Source: an uncultured Alphaproteobacteria bacterium (lineage in GTDB: Bacteria > Pseudomonadota > Alphaproteobacteria > MPNO01 > UBA2964). From it: 64,000 nt of DNA. Made by a program: the position numbers and the translations under genes. The DNA lies in assembly GCA_943787225.1 (NCBI GenBank), contig CALSLP010000001.1, positions 682,001 through 746,000 of the forward strand. Direction: 5' to 3'. How positions within the stretch are numbered: position 1 is the stretch's first letter; every line of letters begins with the position of its first letter. Of this stretch, positions 26,860 to 34,744 are shown one piece after another. A model generated the notes under the pieces. The model searched no databases, was not told where the DNA came from, and saw nothing but the letters and a program-made list of their open reading frames with translations.

Positions 26860-27701
26860 CGACAGAGCAGCTTCGTCAGGCCGTTATCCATACTCGCCAG
26901 AAGCTTGCTACGTCGGAGCGACGGACCTGCCGGGTTATTGGTCTGGCCCGCAGTTCCCTGCAATATCGACCAGATCCCAAAGATGACAATGCTCTGCGGT
27001 TGGCACTGATCCGGCTGGCGAAGCAGTATGGGCGCTACGGTTATCGCAAGATTGCCGTCCTGCTGCGTATCGAAGGGTGGAAGGTGAACCACAAGAAGGT
27101 TGAGCGGATCTGGCGCGAAGAAGGACTTCAGCTGCCGCAACGAGACAAGAAGCGCCGGCGGCTCTATCACAAGGACAGCTCGATCATTCGGTTGCGGCCA
27201 ACCCATCCCAATCACGTCTGGGCCATCGACTTCGTGCACGACAAGCTCGACAACGGTCGGAGCTACAAGATGCTGACTGTCCTGGACGAGTACACCCGCC
27301 AGGTGCTGGCTGTGACGGTTCGCACCCGGATGAGGGCTGACGATGTGCTTGAGGCGCTATACCCACTCCTGCTGCGCCACGGCACCCCGGAATACATCCG
27401 CTCGGACAATGGTCCCGAGTTCATCGCACAGGCGATGCAGGACTGGCTGGCAAGGGTCGGCATCAAACCCATCCGGATCTATCCCGGATCACCCTGGGAG
27501 AACGGATACAACGAACGCTTCAACGGAACCCTGCGCCGCGAGGTTCTCAATGCCGAGTGGTTCACCACGACTAAGCAGGCTCAGATCGTCATCAACCAGT
27601 GGCTCAGACAGTACAATCACGTGCGACCACATCAGGCCCTGAACATGCGGCCGCCAGTGCCCGAAACTCTAATCACAAATGGCACTGAACTTGGGGGCTA
27701 G
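26856..27701 (+). CDS. IS3-family transposase OrfB (DDE integrase domain)
   Basis: OrfB holds the catalytic integrase-like core: first Asp in VWAIDFVHDKL, second Asp in YIRSDNGPEFI, and Glu in PWENGYNERFNGTLRREVLN. An N-terminal HTH_21-type region (KQYGRYGYRKIAVLLRIEGW) precedes it. The frame is open without a stop from at least 26820, in the -1 register to OrfA, so it is probably made as OrfAB. The first ordinary in-frame start codons lie further in, near 27000. All three catalytic residues are intact, so the transposase could still be active. Confidence 0.9.
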   Translation: MTTEQLRQAVIHTRQKLATSERRTCRVIGLARSSLQYRPDPKDDNALRLALIRLAKQYGRYGYRKIAVLLRIEGWKVNHKKVERIWREEGLQLPQRDKKRRRLYHKDSSIIRLRPTHPNHVWAIDFVHDKLDNGRSYKMLTVLDEYTRQVLAVTVRTRMRADDVLEALYPLLLRHGTPEYIRSDNGPEFIAQAMQDWLARVGIKPIRIYPGSPWENGYNERFNGTLRREVLNAEWFTTTKQAQIVINQWLRQYNHVRPHQALNMRPPVPETLITNGTELGG

Positions 27702-27704
27702 ACA

Positions 27705-28440
27705 TACCCAGAAACAAATGCGCGAGCGATTGGCAGCAAAAGGGCTGGTGTCGAAACTGGTCTATCTGCAAACCCTTGAACAATTTCAGACGGCTGAAGG
27801 CGAACTCGCCGAAGTTCAGGGTAAAATTATCAGCGCTGAGAGCGCCATTGAAGAAGCCGGTAACAAGATTGCCCAGTTAAACTCGCAACGCCGCAACGAA
27901 GCTCTTGAAGAAGCCGGCAAAGTCGCCGGCGAAATTGCAAGTACTCGTGAAACCATTCGCCGCCTCCGGGACCGGGTGTCACGCCTCGACATCGTTTCAC
28001 CGGTCCATGGTATCGTTAAGGGCATGGCGACCAATACGGTCGGCGGCGTCATCCAGCCAGGGGGTTTGATCACCGAGCTAGTCCCTATCGACAAGGAACT
28101 GATCGTCGAAGCAAAAGTACAGCCAATTGATATCGGCCATATCTCTATTGGCCAAAATGCAAAAGTTAAGGTGACAACGTTCGATTTCGCCCGGTTTGGC
28201 TCAATTGAGGGGACGGTCGCTAAGATTTCAGCAACGACTTTTAAAGACCGCAATGAAGAGGTCTATTACAAGGCCAATATCAGGCTCGATAAAAACTATG
28301 TCGGCGACAAGCCGACCGTAAACCGGGTTTTACCGGGCATGGTTACCGAAATTGCCATCAATACAGGGGAACGAACCGTCTTGCGCTATTTGCTGCGCCC
28401 GGTATTCCAGGCACTCGACGTCGCCCTCAGCGAAAGATGA
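27705..28440 (+). pseudogene. HlyD-family membrane fusion protein, C-terminal remnant
   Basis: About 245 residues of a type I secretion periplasmic adaptor remain. A coiled-coil hairpin half (AAKGLVSKLVYLQTLEQFQTAEGELAEVQ to LRDRVSRLD) is followed by the lipoyl/barrel half: IVSPVHGIVKGMATNTVGGVIQPG, ELIVEAKVQPIDIGHISIGQNAKVKVTTFDF and the C-terminal [25 protein letters not shown]. The N-terminal membrane anchor and first half are gone, as the IS ends directly before residue one of this part. The whole ABC exporter that normally lies between or beside the TolC and HlyD genes is missing. Confidence 0.88.
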
Positions 28441-28482
28441 CCAAAGCCTTCTCAGGCAGCATGCAAGGCGCATTTATAAAGT

Positions 28483-28502
28483 AATCCCTCTGGGGGATTT
28501 TT
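28483..28502 (+). terminator. Rho-independent terminator after the HlyD remnant
   Basis: AATCCC and GGGATT (28483-28488 and 28494-28499) form a short stem with a five-base loop, followed by a T-run reaching 28502. It lies 43 bases after the HlyD stop in the right orientation. Confidence 0.6.
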
Positions 28503-28517
28503 GCCTTCAGCAAAAAA

Positions 28518-28594
28518 TGGTGCACCCGACAGGATTCGAACCTGTGACCCCAGGATTAGGAATCCTGTGCTCTATCCTACTGAGCTACGGGTGC
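28518..28594 (-). tRNA. tRNA-Arg (anticodon CCT)
   Basis: Read on the minus strand the 77 bases fold as a complete tRNA. The acceptor stem pairs GCACCCG with CGGGTGC, the D arm contains GCTCAGTAGGATAGAGC, the anticodon stem-loop is CAGGATTCCTAATCCTG with CCT at the centre, and the T arm contains GGTTCGAATCC. The CCA end is encoded. Anticodon CCT reads AGG arginine codons. Confidence 0.96.
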
Positions 28595-28662
28595 GCAATG
28601 GCGCTATAGCATACCCTGTTAAACGTTGCGATAGGGTAACCGCACGTCACACCGACTGCGGC

Positions 28663-30120
28663 TCAAACTTCTGGTGCCGGGGTATAGGCCTGCGTGCCCA
28701 TCTTATCCGTTAGCACTTTTTCACGCCCGCCATGAAACTCGACAATCGCGTTCTGGTCGTCCTTGGCCTGACGGTCGGCAGCTTCCGGGTCGACGATCTG
28801 CCGCAGCAAGGCTTCGTAGTCGTTGCAGATATCGGCATAGGCCGGATCGCCTGCGATATCGTTTTCTTCTTCCGGGTCGGCGTCGAGATCGAACAGCTCT
28901 GGCGGATACTCGACATAGTAATTGAATTTGTACTTACCCTTCCGCAGCATAAAGCCACCGGTCGGTGATGCGCTGGCGTGATACTGGCTAAAGGCGATGC
29001 GTTCGGGATCAGACCTGGCCGCCGCGATTTCAAACAGCGAACGGCCTGGCAAATCGCCCTCCTCCGCCGTTGCTGCAACGCCGGTTGCCTGGGTGATCGT
29101 CGGGTAAAGATCGACCAGCGATACCGGTGTCTCATTGACTTTCCCGGCCGCCACATCAGGTCCGGCGATCATCATTGGGATCCCGGTGCTTTCTTCATAC
29201 ATCACTGATTTACCCCACAACCCGCGCGCACCGGCATTCTCACCATGATCGCTAGTATAGACGATGCGGGTGTTTTCGGTAAGCCCGGCCGCGTCGAGAC
29301 TATCCAGCACCCGACCAATCTGATGATCGATAAAGGAACATAGTCCGAGATAGGCGGCCATCGCAGCGCGTGATTTTTCCGGCGTCAGACCATTGGCATG
29401 CGGCTGACGCAGCGCCACAACATCGACCCAGGGATGACGCTCGTATCCACCTTCAGGGTCGAGCTTGGGGTCCGGCATATCGGCAGGATCATACAGGCTG
29501 AAGAACGGCTCCGGCACCGTCAGGGGGTAATGCGGCGACAGGAAACTAACATAGAGGCACCAGGGTTTCGTGTCATCCGCCGCGACATCGCCAGCCAGCC
29601 AGTCACAAGCCAGATCGGCCACCTTGAGATCATATTTTGTATAGTTTGATTCGCCCTCGCAGGCTTTAGCAGCAAAGCCCGGCTTCGCTTTGGAGGCGGG
29701 ATCGAAGGGCGGCATGGGGTCGCGAACCGCCGCCGTGATCGAGCCGACGCCATCCTTGATATACATCGGCACCTGCCGCACATCGAGCCCAAGCGGGTCT
29801 TCATCGCGACGGTAATGCAGCTTGCCAATCGACTCAACCGGGATACCGGAATCCTGCAACCGATGGCCCCAGCCTTTGATACGCCCGTCATAGGCCGTGG
29901 CATTATCCCAATAGCGAATGTCATGATTATACCGCCCGGTGGCGATTGAAGCGCGGGCCGGTACGCAGATCGGGCAGGTCGTATAGGCCTTGGTAAAGCG
30001 GGTGCCGCGCGCCGCCAGCGCATCAAGATTTGGTGTCTTTACCAGAGGATGACCGCTGCAGCCCATCATCGCCCGGTTATGTTCATCGGCCATTATGAAG
30101 AGCAAATTAGTTGGCTTCAT
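28663..30120 (-). CDS. Type I sulfatase (alkaline-phosphatase superfamily)
   Basis: The 485-residue hydrolase begins PTNLLFIMADEHNRAMMGCSG, with the first metal Asp. It carries the formylglycine site C52-V-P-A-R (C-x-P-x-R) in TTCPICVPARASIATGR. The second metal site is in IVYTSDHGENAGARGLWGKSVMYEE. The C-terminal ELFDLDADPEEENDIA is typical of sulfatases. No signal peptide is visible, so it is probably cytoplasmic. The substrate may be a small sulfate ester such as choline sulfate, or a phosphonate monoester, but I cannot choose. I prefer ATG 30120 over the GTG just before it because GGATAG stands at a good distance. Confidence 0.9.
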   Translation of the reverse strand: MKPTNLLFIMADEHNRAMMGCSGHPLVKTPNLDALAARGTRFTKAYTTCPICVPARASIATGRYNHDIRYWDNATAYDGRIKGWGHRLQDSGIPVESIGKLHYRRDEDPLGLDVRQVPMYIKDGVGSITAAVRDPMPPFDPASKAKPGFAAKACEGESNYTKYDLKVADLACDWLAGDVAADDTKPWCLYVSFLSPHYPLTVPEPFFSLYDPADMPDPKLDPEGGYERHPWVDVVALRQPHANGLTPEKSRAAMAAYLGLCSFIDHQIGRVLDSLDAAGLTENTRIVYTSDHGENAGARGLWGKSVMYEESTGIPMMIAGPDVAAGKVNETPVSLVDLYPTITQATGVAATAEEGDLPGRSLFEIAAARSDPERIAFSQYHASASPTGGFMLRKGKYKFNYYVEYPPELFDLDADPEEENDIAGDPAYADICNDYEALLRQIVDPEAADRQAKDDQNAIVEFHGGREKVLTDKMGTQAYTPAPEV

Positions 30121-30184
30121 CACGTCTATCCGTTTGCTGAGATTCTATTTGTCTGCCCCCGACAATACGAACCCAAACCTTCAT

Positions 30185-30259
30185 CGTCACCCCGGACAAC
30201 GATCCGGGGTCCATGTTTACGGGGTCGCCAATGAATCCCACATCCCGTGCGGGATGACG
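30185..30259. repeat. Dispersed intergenic palindromic repeat, copy 1
   Basis: The element starts CGTCACCCCGGACAACGATC with a stem CCCCGGA/TCCGGGG and ends CATCCCGTGCGGGATGACG. It shares start and end motifs with the copies at 55408, 57850 and 57956. It lies between the sulfatase start and the Cys-rich protein gene. Confidence 0.75.
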
Positions 30260-30271
30260 GCCGGAGAAATC

Positions 30272-30856
30272 CTATTTGCAGAAAAGCCGAGCGATATCTT
30301 CGCGGCCTTTACGTTTGGCAATCAGGCAGGCGCGCTGTTCGCGTGCTGTCTTGCGAGTCGCTTCCTTGCGCATGTTTTGCAGCTTTGCCCGACAATGATG
30401 GGCGGCCCGCGTCAACCGTTTTAAGGCTGTACTATACATCCGCGCCGATTGTGAGGGCAGCTGGGCATGATGTTTGCCGGGACGATAACGCCCCTTGCTG
30501 CCGGCACAGGCAATAACGTCAAACTTGTCACGAGGGCGGCAGCGACCGGCGGCCGGATCCCAACGGCTATAAGGCATATACTGGTTCTTGCGGGGCAAAC
30601 ACATCCGGGTTTTAGGGTCGAGCCGGTCACCACCAATACACGGTTTAGACTGCATCTTGCGCAGCCGGGCATAGATCAACGTACAATGCTTGGTTTGCTG
30701 TCCAAGGATGCGTGCGCGGGTTGCATTGCGCTTTTGCTGCAAGGTCTGTTGTTGCTGTGCGCCGGTCACGCGAGGCTGACTGCCGGGCGCCGCAAGAACA
30801 ACACCTTGTGAAAGAAACATTAATCCGCAGAACACTGCGAGAAAGAGCTGCCGCAT
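30272..30856 (-). CDS. Secreted basic cysteine-rich protein of unknown function
   Basis: I do not recognise this 194-residue protein. It has a clear Sec signal peptide (MRQLFLAVFCGLMFLSQGVVLAAP). A glutamine-rich stretch follows, then a strongly basic mature part with eight cysteines spaced along it (KHC, KPC, RMC, GRC, IAC, HHC, RAC, LFC), enough for four disulfides in the periplasm. Arginine and lysine dominate. No enzyme motif is visible. It is flanked by the sulfatase and by PagL-like genes, all on the minus strand, but the 100-base gaps do not suggest a tight operon. Confidence 0.7.
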   Translation of the reverse strand: MRQLFLAVFCGLMFLSQGVVLAAPGSQPRVTGAQQQQTLQQKRNATRARILGQQTKHCTLIYARLRKMQSKPCIGGDRLDPKTRMCLPRKNQYMPYSRWDPAAGRCRPRDKFDVIACAGSKGRYRPGKHHAQLPSQSARMYSTALKRLTRAAHHCRAKLQNMRKEATRKTAREQRACLIAKRKGREDIARLFCK

Positions 30857-30956
30857 AGAATGAAAACCGTGTCGTTTCGCCTGTGGTCAGGCAAAACCGT
30901 CGCACGAAAAGATGACGACAGGCTTAACGACGCATTCTGGTCAGATATTAAATAAG

Positions 30957-31713
30957 TCAATCCAGCGGGATGGAAAGCCCAAGGCTGAGCACTTCAGTGC
31001 CCGGATTGTTGTCACTGATCCCGGCATTGGAGAGGTGATAAAATGACAGACCCAGACGCATTCTATTGTCGAACCGCCAGGCCAATTCAATACCAGAACG
31101 AAATTCGATAACGTGACCTAGATCCTTACCTTTGCCATCTGTATAGGCGCCGACAGCAAAAGAGGGCGTTACGACGATCCTTTTGCCAAAGAACATATCA
31201 ATCGCGGTGCCGACATAGCCATAAAGCGAGCCATCGCCATTGCCCATCGCGCCAATAAGAGGATGGAAATGCCAGAATAGTTTACTGCCGCGCCATTCAA
31301 CGCGGGCTTCCACGGCACCCTGATCGTCGTTAATGTCGAAATACCCGACCCATGGTCAGGAAGCTGGGATCGCCGGATTGCGGTCGGGCTTGGCTCAGCT
31401 GACCTGGCTGCTTTCTCACCACCGCCGTCGACGTATTATAGTTTTGAGCAGAATTCCAAGCCGCTGCCCCAGGAATTTGTCCAAAGGCAGCCGAGTTTTG
31501 CACACTTCCTGGTGTGGAATAGCTGCTGGCCCCAAAGGAGTTCAACGTAATAACTGTCGGCGGTGTTGGCGGCACCTCATTCGCGAACGGATGCGGCTCA
31601 TTCAAAATCCGCTGCATATCATACGAGGTCGTACCAGCGTGAACGGCCGGGGCCAAAAACAGCGCCGCAACAGAAGCAGTGAACGCCGAACAAATACGCA
31701 CCAAAGATCTCAC
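30957..31713 (-). pseudogene. PagL-like lipid A 3-O-deacylase paralogue, frameshifted
   Basis: The N-terminal part has a signal peptide ending PAVHAGTT, the motif YDMQRILNEPHPFA and a low-complexity linker. The C-terminal beta-barrel part ends FYHLSNAGISDNNPGTEVLSLGLSIP, keeping the PagL His-Ser-Glu set. The two parts are out of frame: near 31345 the reading LTMGR stops after a few codons, while the continuation GYFDINDDQGA lies in another frame. The GTG at 31713 follows GGTGGATC, matching the intact neighbour's start region. It is a tandem paralogue of the gene at 31845. Whether the shift is real or a read error is open. Confidence 0.8.
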
Positions 31714-31844
31714 TTGATCCACCACATACAAAATAAAGATATCACGCGATTTTACGGATTAGTGCCGCTGGCACAACCAGCCTCCCTCAATGAGTCGTGG
31801 ATAACTGTGTTCTACCTGTACTTAGACATCGAAATCTCAATGTA

Positions 31845-32714
31845 TCAATCAAACGGTATCGAATACCCCAGGCTCAGGACTTCGGTGCCGGGGTTGTTAT
31901 CGGCAAGACTGGCATTCGACAGATGATAAAAAATTAGCCCCAAACGATGCCGGTTCTCGAATTCATAGGCAATTTCCAGAGCCGAGCGGAATTCAATCAC
32001 ATGGCCTAGATCTTTGCCATCGCCATCGCGATAGGCGCCTGCTGCAAAGGAGGGCGTGAAGACAAACTTACCAAGTTTCCAGTCAAGGGCGATACCGCCA
32101 TAGCCATAAACCGCTGCATCGCTCGTCCCCATAACACCAACGAAGGGATGAATTTTCCAGAATAGTTTCTTAAAACGCCACTCGAGACGAAATTCGGCAG
32201 CCCCATGATTATCGTTGATATCGTAATAACCCGCGCCAAGGGTCAAATAACTTGGGTCGTCAGATCGGAAACTGGTTTGACTCACCTGAACAACCGGCTT
32301 CTTTACCGGTGTCCTGATGATCGATGTTGCAGCAGCGGATTTCGATGCTGGAATTGACGTGGGCATCGGAATAGCCAGCGGTGGCGGCAAGGTTCCGGGG
32401 ATCGTCGAGGCGCCAGTCTCTTGAGGGGCTGGCTGGGTCGATACCGACTGAGTTGGTTGGCTGGTCGTATAGGGCTGACCCGAACCCACAATACCCGTCG
32501 TCGAAACGGGTGTTGTATAGGTGCTTGCACCGGAGGGCTGCAACGTCACAATCGTTGGCGGCACCTGTGCAGCCGCATCAGCGGCAAACGGATGCGGCTC
32601 ATTCAAAAGCCGCGACATATCATACGCCGTCGTCCCGGAATGGGCCGTTGGTAGCAAAATCAGCATGGCAAAAGGGACCGCCAGCGCCACAAAAAAATGC
32701 CGTTTAAGTTTCAC
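31845..32714 (-). CDS. PagL-like lipid A 3-O-deacylase with N-terminal extension
   Basis: The 289-residue protein has a signal peptide ending PTAHSGTT. About 110 residues of a Pro/Thr/Ser-rich segment follow, opening with YDMSRLLNEPHPFA. Then comes a PagL/acyloxyacyl-hydrolase-family outer-membrane barrel. The catalytic set is H264, S266 and E278 in FYHLSNASLADNNPGTEV; the 2- and 12-residue spacings equal those of Pseudomonas PagL. PagL removes the 3-O acyl chain of lipid A. The extension is not part of ordinary PagL and is shared with the broken neighbour. Start GTG 32714 follows GGTGG. The barrel assignment is good; the role of the extension is unknown. Confidence 0.8.
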   Translation of the reverse strand: MKLKRHFFVALAVPFAMLILLPTAHSGTTAYDMSRLLNEPHPFAADAAAQVPPTIVTLQPSGASTYTTPVSTTGIVGSGQPYTTSQPTQSVSTQPAPQETGASTIPGTLPPPLAIPMPTSIPASKSAAATSIIRTPVKKPVVQVSQTSFRSDDPSYLTLGAGYYDINDNHGAAEFRLEWRFKKLFWKIHPFVGVMGTSDAAVYGYGGIALDWKLGKFVFTPSFAAGAYRDGDGKDLGHVIEFRSALEIAYEFENRHRLGLIFYHLSNASLADNNPGTEVLSLGYSIPFD

Positions 32715-32829
32715 GTCAGACCACCGTATGACAAAGAACGAATATTTTTGTGATCTTAAGGATTAGACCCGGCAGCGCAACCAGCGCGACCCTATCGGAA
32801 GGCCGCAACCAGCAAGCAGGGCCCCAATG

Positions 32830-33780
32830 CTACCGGCGATGCTTTAACCGCTCCGATGCCCGGATCAGCGCCGCCCGGATACCGGGTTCCATTGCTGAAT
32901 GGCCAGCATCTGGCACAACAACATACTCGGCCTCGGGCCACGCTTCATGCAGGGCATTGGCCGAGGTGATCGGGCAAACCATATCATATCTACCCTGAAC
33001 GATGACGCCCGGGATCTCACGAATTCTATCGATGCCCTTGAGAAGCTGATCTTCTTCCATGAACAGATCATTGACGAAGTAATGGGTTTCGATCCGCGAC
33101 AAAGCGTAAGCCAAGGCATCGCTGCTAAAAGCCGCCACGGTCTCTGGGCTTGGCAACAAGGTCGAGCAGGATCCTTCAAAGGCGCTCCAGGCCCGCGCCG
33201 CCGGCAGATGAATACGCGGGTCGGTATTCATCAGACGTTGGTGATAGGCGGTCAGGATGTCGCTGCGTTCTTCGATGGTAAGCTGTTCAACGAGGCGGTT
33301 CCAATTTTCCGGAAAAACCGTCTTCATGCCGTAGAGAAACCAATCGAGCTCCTGCTGCCGTCCGAGAAAAATGCCGCGCAAGACCATGCCAATGCAGCGA
33401 TCTGGATGAGCCTGACCATACGCCAAAGCCAGTGTACTGCCCCATGAACCACCAAAGACCATCCAGCGATCAATACCGAGATGAACCCGCAATGCCTCGA
33501 TATCGTCAATGAGGTCCTGCGTTGTGTTGTTGGTTAGCTCGCCCTGCGGCTCAGACCGCCCGGCGCCCCGTTGATCAAAGATGATGACGCGATAGGCCGA
33601 CGGATCAAAAAACCGACGATGCACCGGTGTTGCCCCGGCTCCCGGCCCACCATGTAAAAAAACCACCGGAACACCATGCGGGTTACCCGACTGTTCCCAA
33701 TACATGATGTGGGTGCCATCCAGCGCTAAACGGCCTGTTTCATAGGGGTTTATGGGAGGAAAAAGCTGTTCGCGGGTCAT
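32830..33780 (-). CDS. pip: Proline iminopeptidase
   Basis: This alpha/beta-hydrolase removes N-terminal proline from peptides. The 316-residue product has the oxyanion region VVFLHGGPGAG, IIFDQRGAGRSEPQG, the nucleophile elbow GGSWGSTLALAY, the acid region VQGRYDMVCP and the catalytic histidine in VPDAGHSAMEPG. I chose ATG 33780 (MTREQLFPPINPYETG), the usual family start, rather than the codon two residues earlier. No signal peptide is visible, so it is cytoplasmic. It stands alone between the PagL-like gene and a divergent SNase-like gene. Confidence 0.93.
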   Translation of the reverse strand: MTREQLFPPINPYETGRLALDGTHIMYWEQSGNPHGVPVVFLHGGPGAGATPVHRRFFDPSAYRVIIFDQRGAGRSEPQGELTNNTTQDLIDDIEALRVHLGIDRWMVFGGSWGSTLALAYGQAHPDRCIGMVLRGIFLGRQQELDWFLYGMKTVFPENWNRLVEQLTIEERSDILTAYHQRLMNTDPRIHLPAARAWSAFEGSCSTLLPSPETVAAFSSDALAYALSRIETHYFVNDLFMEEDQLLKGIDRIREIPGVIVQGRYDMVCPITSANALHEAWPEAEYVVVPDAGHSAMEPGIRAALIRASERLKHRR

Positions 33781-33940
33781 AAACAAAAACTCTGGCTTCT
33801 ACTGTACCCAGGACAACCACCCGATATCTGATCATTGGGTAATTGGCAGGATTGGCGTTATTCTATAGCCGACGAATGAGTCCTTGGAAAGATAGCCTGT
33901 GGCAAGACAGCCCATGGTAAGATGGAGAACAGCACCGCCA

Positions 33941-34744
33941 ATGCAGCGAAACCTCATAACCGCCGCGCTTCTCCTCGCCTGTTTGATGGTCGTCAGCACA
34001 GCCGGGCCCGCGACTGCCCGCAAGCCAGCAGCACAATGGCCGGAACCGGTCGCCAGAGGATATGTCAAATCGGTTGTGGATGGCGACACGCTGGTCCTGA
34101 GAAATGGCACTGAAGTGCGCCTCGTCGGCATCCAGGCGCCCAAATTGCCCTTAGGGCGTAAAAACTTTCCAACCTGGCCCCTCGCACCGGACGCCAAAGC
34201 GGCGCTCACAAAGCTCGCCATAGAGAAAGAGCTCACATTAGAGTATGGCGGCCGCAAGATTGATCGCCACGGACGGCTTCTCGCCCATCTATATCTTAAA
34301 GACGGAAATTGGATTCAAGGGGCCTTGCTTGAGGCTGGCATGGCGCGGGTTTACAGCTTTCCCGACAACCGGTCGCGGATCAAAGAAATGCTAAAACATG
34401 AAAAATCCGCCCGTATGGCCAAGCGCGGCATCTGGGGACATCCCTATTACCGCATTATCAATCACCGCCAGACCCCGCGGCATTTGCGAAGTTTTCAGCT
34501 CATTGAAGGCAAGGTCCAAAAAGCGGTTGTGGTCAGAGGGCGCGCCTATCTCAACTTTGGTGAGAACTGGCGTAACGATTTCACGATCACCATGTCTCCC
34601 AGGACAATGCGACGATTCTGGCGTAAAGGACCGGCTATCGACAGGTACCAGGGGAAAAACATCCGCGTACGGGGCTGGCTAAAAAAATTCAACGGCCCCA
34701 TGATTGAAGCATCCCATCCAGAGCAAATAGAGATTTTAGAGTGA
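33941..34744 (+). CDS. Thermonuclease (SNase)-like secreted protein with altered active site
   Basis: The 267-residue protein starts with a signal peptide (MQRNLITAALLLACLMVV...ATA). An SNase-like OB domain follows: VVDGDTLVLRNGTEVRLVGIQAPKLPLG and later RKIDRHGRLLAHLYL. In staphylococcal nuclease the pattern is R35, D40, E43. Here R60 is kept, but the equivalent residues are Q65 and K68, so the Ca-binding Asp and the catalytic Glu are lost. A C-terminal region of about 90 residues (QLIEGKVQKAVVVRGRAYLNFGENWRNDF) resembles a second OB-like unit. Nuclease activity is doubtful. It overlaps the M48 protease gene by 4 bases. Confidence 0.82.
   Translation: MQRNLITAALLLACLMVVSTAGPATARKPAAQWPEPVARGYVKSVVDGDTLVLRNGTEVRLVGIQAPKLPLGRKNFPTWPLAPDAKAALTKLAIEKELTLEYGGRKIDRHGRLLAHLYLKDGNWIQGALLEAGMARVYSFPDNRSRIKEMLKHEKSARMAKRGIWGHPYYRIINHRQTPRHLRSFQLIEGKVQKAVVVRGRAYLNFGENWRNDFTITMSPRTMRRFWRKGPAIDRYQGKNIRVRGWLKKFNGPMIEASHPEQIEILE

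Larger units (their letters stand above)
26518..27704 (+). mobile_element. IS3-family insertion sequence (IS407-like)
   Basis: The element is about 1.19 kb with two overlapping transposase frames. Imperfect terminal inverted repeats are visible: the left end reads TGTCCTTCCCCCC and the right end, inverted, reads TGTCTAGCCCCC, giving 5'-TG...CA-3' ends. The four bases outside each end (CGAT at left, TACC at right) differ, so there is no target-site duplication. That fits a deletion next to the element or recombination between two copies. The flanking genes are different truncated members of one secretion locus, which supports the same reading. The exact ends are estimates. Confidence 0.85.

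Noticed and set aside
26514..27708. Target-site duplication for the IS element
   Set aside because: Flanks of 3-5 bases on the two sides do not match at the ends I can define.
28499..28520. TTTTGCC...CAGCAAAA hairpin next to the tRNA
   Set aside because: The stem is short and T-runs lie on both sides without clear orientation; I cannot decide whether it ends the tRNA transcript.
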